This document shows, in pieces, positions 13,745 through 14,380 of a stretch of DNA of 14,380 nt. Both the position numbers and the translations under genes were made by a program. The notes beneath the pieces were generated by a model that searched no databases, had not been told where the DNA came from, and saw only the letters and a list, made by a program, of their open reading frames with translations. How positions within the stretch are numbered: the first letter of the stretch is position 1; each line of letters opens with the position of its first letter. The DNA is from an uncultured Panacagrimonas sp. (GTDB lineage Bacteria; Pseudomonadota; Gammaproteobacteria; Nevskiales; Nevskiaceae): positions 1 through 14,380 of the forward strand of contig CAMLNE010000068.1 in NCBI GenBank assembly GCA_946481265.1, in the 5' to 3' direction.

Positions 13745-14244
13745 GCGGGCGGGGCGTCCAGCGCATCCCAGGCGCTGAGGCCCTGCGTGCCGGCGCGCTG
13801 CGCGTGCGCGTGGACCGCGCCAAGTCCCGGGATCTCCAGGGTCGGGGACAGTTCGGCCAGTGGCACCAGCACGAAGTTGCGGCTGGCGATGCCGGGATGC
13901 GGCAGATGCAGGCCGGGCTCGTCGACCTCGCAGCCCTCCACATGCAGCAGATCGAGATCCAGCCGACGCGGCCCCCAGCGCTCGCTGCCGCGGATCCGGC
14001 CGGCGCTGCGCTCGATGTCGATCAGCGCATCGAGCAGCGCGCGCGGAGGCATCAGGGTCTCGATCCGGCAGACCGCGTTGCAGTAATCGGGCTGGTCCGG
14101 CGGACCCATCGGGGCGGAGCGGTAGAAGCGCGAGGTCGCCACCAGGCGCGTGCCATCGAGCGCCGCGATGGCGTCGAGCGCCGCGCGCAGCTGAGCCGCC
14201 GGGTCTCCGAGATTGGCACCCAGGCCGACATAGGCGGAATACAC
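13741..14244 (-). CDS. folK: 6-hydroxymethyl-7,8-dihydropterin pyrophosphokinase FolK
   Basis: A 167-residue enzyme that transfers pyrophosphate from ATP to 6-hydroxymethyl-dihydropterin in folate synthesis. Characteristic parts are YVGLGANLGDP at the N-terminus, SRFYRSAPMGPPDQPDYCNA, the signature RWGPRRLDLDLL with the two Mg2+-binding aspartates, and LPHPGIASRNFVLVPLAEL. Length is normal. The start is a GTG at 14244, 11 nt after the pcnB stop, with no clear Shine-Dalgarno, so coupling to pcnB is plausible. The stop overlaps the kinase gene start by ATGA. pcnB-folK is a widespread gene pair in gammaproteobacteria. Confidence 0.96.
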   Translation of the reverse strand: MYSAYVGLGANLGDPAAQLRAALDAIAALDGTRLVATSRFYRSAPMGPPDQPDYCNAVCRIETLMPPRALLDALIDIERSAGRIRGSERWGPRRLDLDLLHVEGCEVDEPGLHLPHPGIASRNFVLVPLAELSPTLEIPGLGAVHAHAQRAGTQGLSAWDALDAPPA

Positions 14245-14255
14245 GTCGAGCGCAG

Positions 14256-14380
14256 TCAGCTGGCCGGCGACGCCTCGGCTCCGCCGCCACCGCGACGGCC
14301 GCCACGACGGCGACGACGACGGCGCGGCGCCCCGCCAGGCGCGGCGACGCCGTGTTCATCCCCGGCACCGTGATCGTCAT
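14256..14380 (-). CDS. pcnB: Poly(A) polymerase PcnB, C-terminal tail (partial)
   Basis: The minus strand ends a reading frame at TGA 14258-14256. The last 40 codons encode DDHGAGDEHG, then seven consecutive arginines, a Gly/Arg stretch (GGRRGGGG) and AEASPAS. A basic, low-complexity, arginine-rich end is typical of PcnB, which adds 3' poly(A) tails that promote RNA decay. Its place directly before folK supports this. The catalytic domain is outside the window, so the call rests on tail composition and gene order. Confidence 0.7.
   Translation of the reverse strand, partial: DDHGAGDEHGVAAPGGAPRRRRRRRGGRRGGGGAEASPAS

Noticed and set aside
13109..14380. A single 423-codon minus-strand frame that would fuse an upstream Arg/Pro-rich region to the deoxynucleoside kinase.
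   Set aside because: The upstream part lies in a different frame over folK and pcnB, both of which are clear genes. The kinase begins naturally at the ATG overlapping the folK stop.

Overview
This window is high-GC, gene-dense chromosomal DNA from a gammaproteobacterium. The best fit is the order Lysobacterales (Xanthomonadales). That rests on two gene orders: pcnB-folK-deoxynucleoside kinase-panB-panC-panD-pgi, and queG divergent from nnr-tsaE-amiB-mutL-miaA-hfq. The endonuclease-type MutL is also in keeping. No rRNA, tRNA, insertion sequence, phage gene or CRISPR array was seen. All genes except queG, and a possible short leader ORF in front of it, lie on the minus strand.

Layout, read in the direction of minus-strand transcription (high to low coordinates). 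(1) 14380-10856: the tail of pcnB, then folK, a deoxynucleoside kinase, panB and panC are tightly packed with 4-nt overlaps or short gaps. A 176-nt gap with its own promoter candidate and unusual repeats precedes panD. (2) 10811-7723: pgi is followed by a pair that is conserved but functionally uncharacterised. The pair is a small signal-peptide plus membrane-anchor protein of the PA2779 type and a C39-like cysteine-peptidase/TPR lipoprotein of the PA2778 type, joined by a TTGA start/stop overlap. (3) queG runs the other way (6554-7642) and converges on the peptidase gene across a GC-rich hairpin. (4) 6515-1: nnr-tsaE (ATGA overlap), amiB, a 334-bp gap, mutL-miaA (TGATG overlap) and the first 17 codons of hfq.

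The genes fall into housekeeping themes. These are RNA modification and decay (TsaE, MiaA, QueG, PcnB, Hfq), NAD(P)HX repair (Nnr), septal cell-wall splitting (AmiB), mismatch repair (MutL), folate and pantothenate/CoA precursor synthesis (FolK, PanB, PanC, PanD), deoxynucleoside salvage and glycolysis (Pgi).

The coding content is mostly ordinary, so the points of interest are regulatory or come from the uncharacterised pair. They are: a 5' leader of panD with three evenly spaced mutually exclusive hairpin arms and a 28-bp duplication; a very short nnr/queG divergent region in which both strands show a -10-like box followed directly by an ATG, with a 27-codon leader ORF ending in a GTGA overlap with queG; a -10 box directly abutting the mutL ATG; an AT-rich island at the tsaE/amiB junction that looks like a promoter with an UP element; and the PA2778/PA2779-type peptidase/partner pair.
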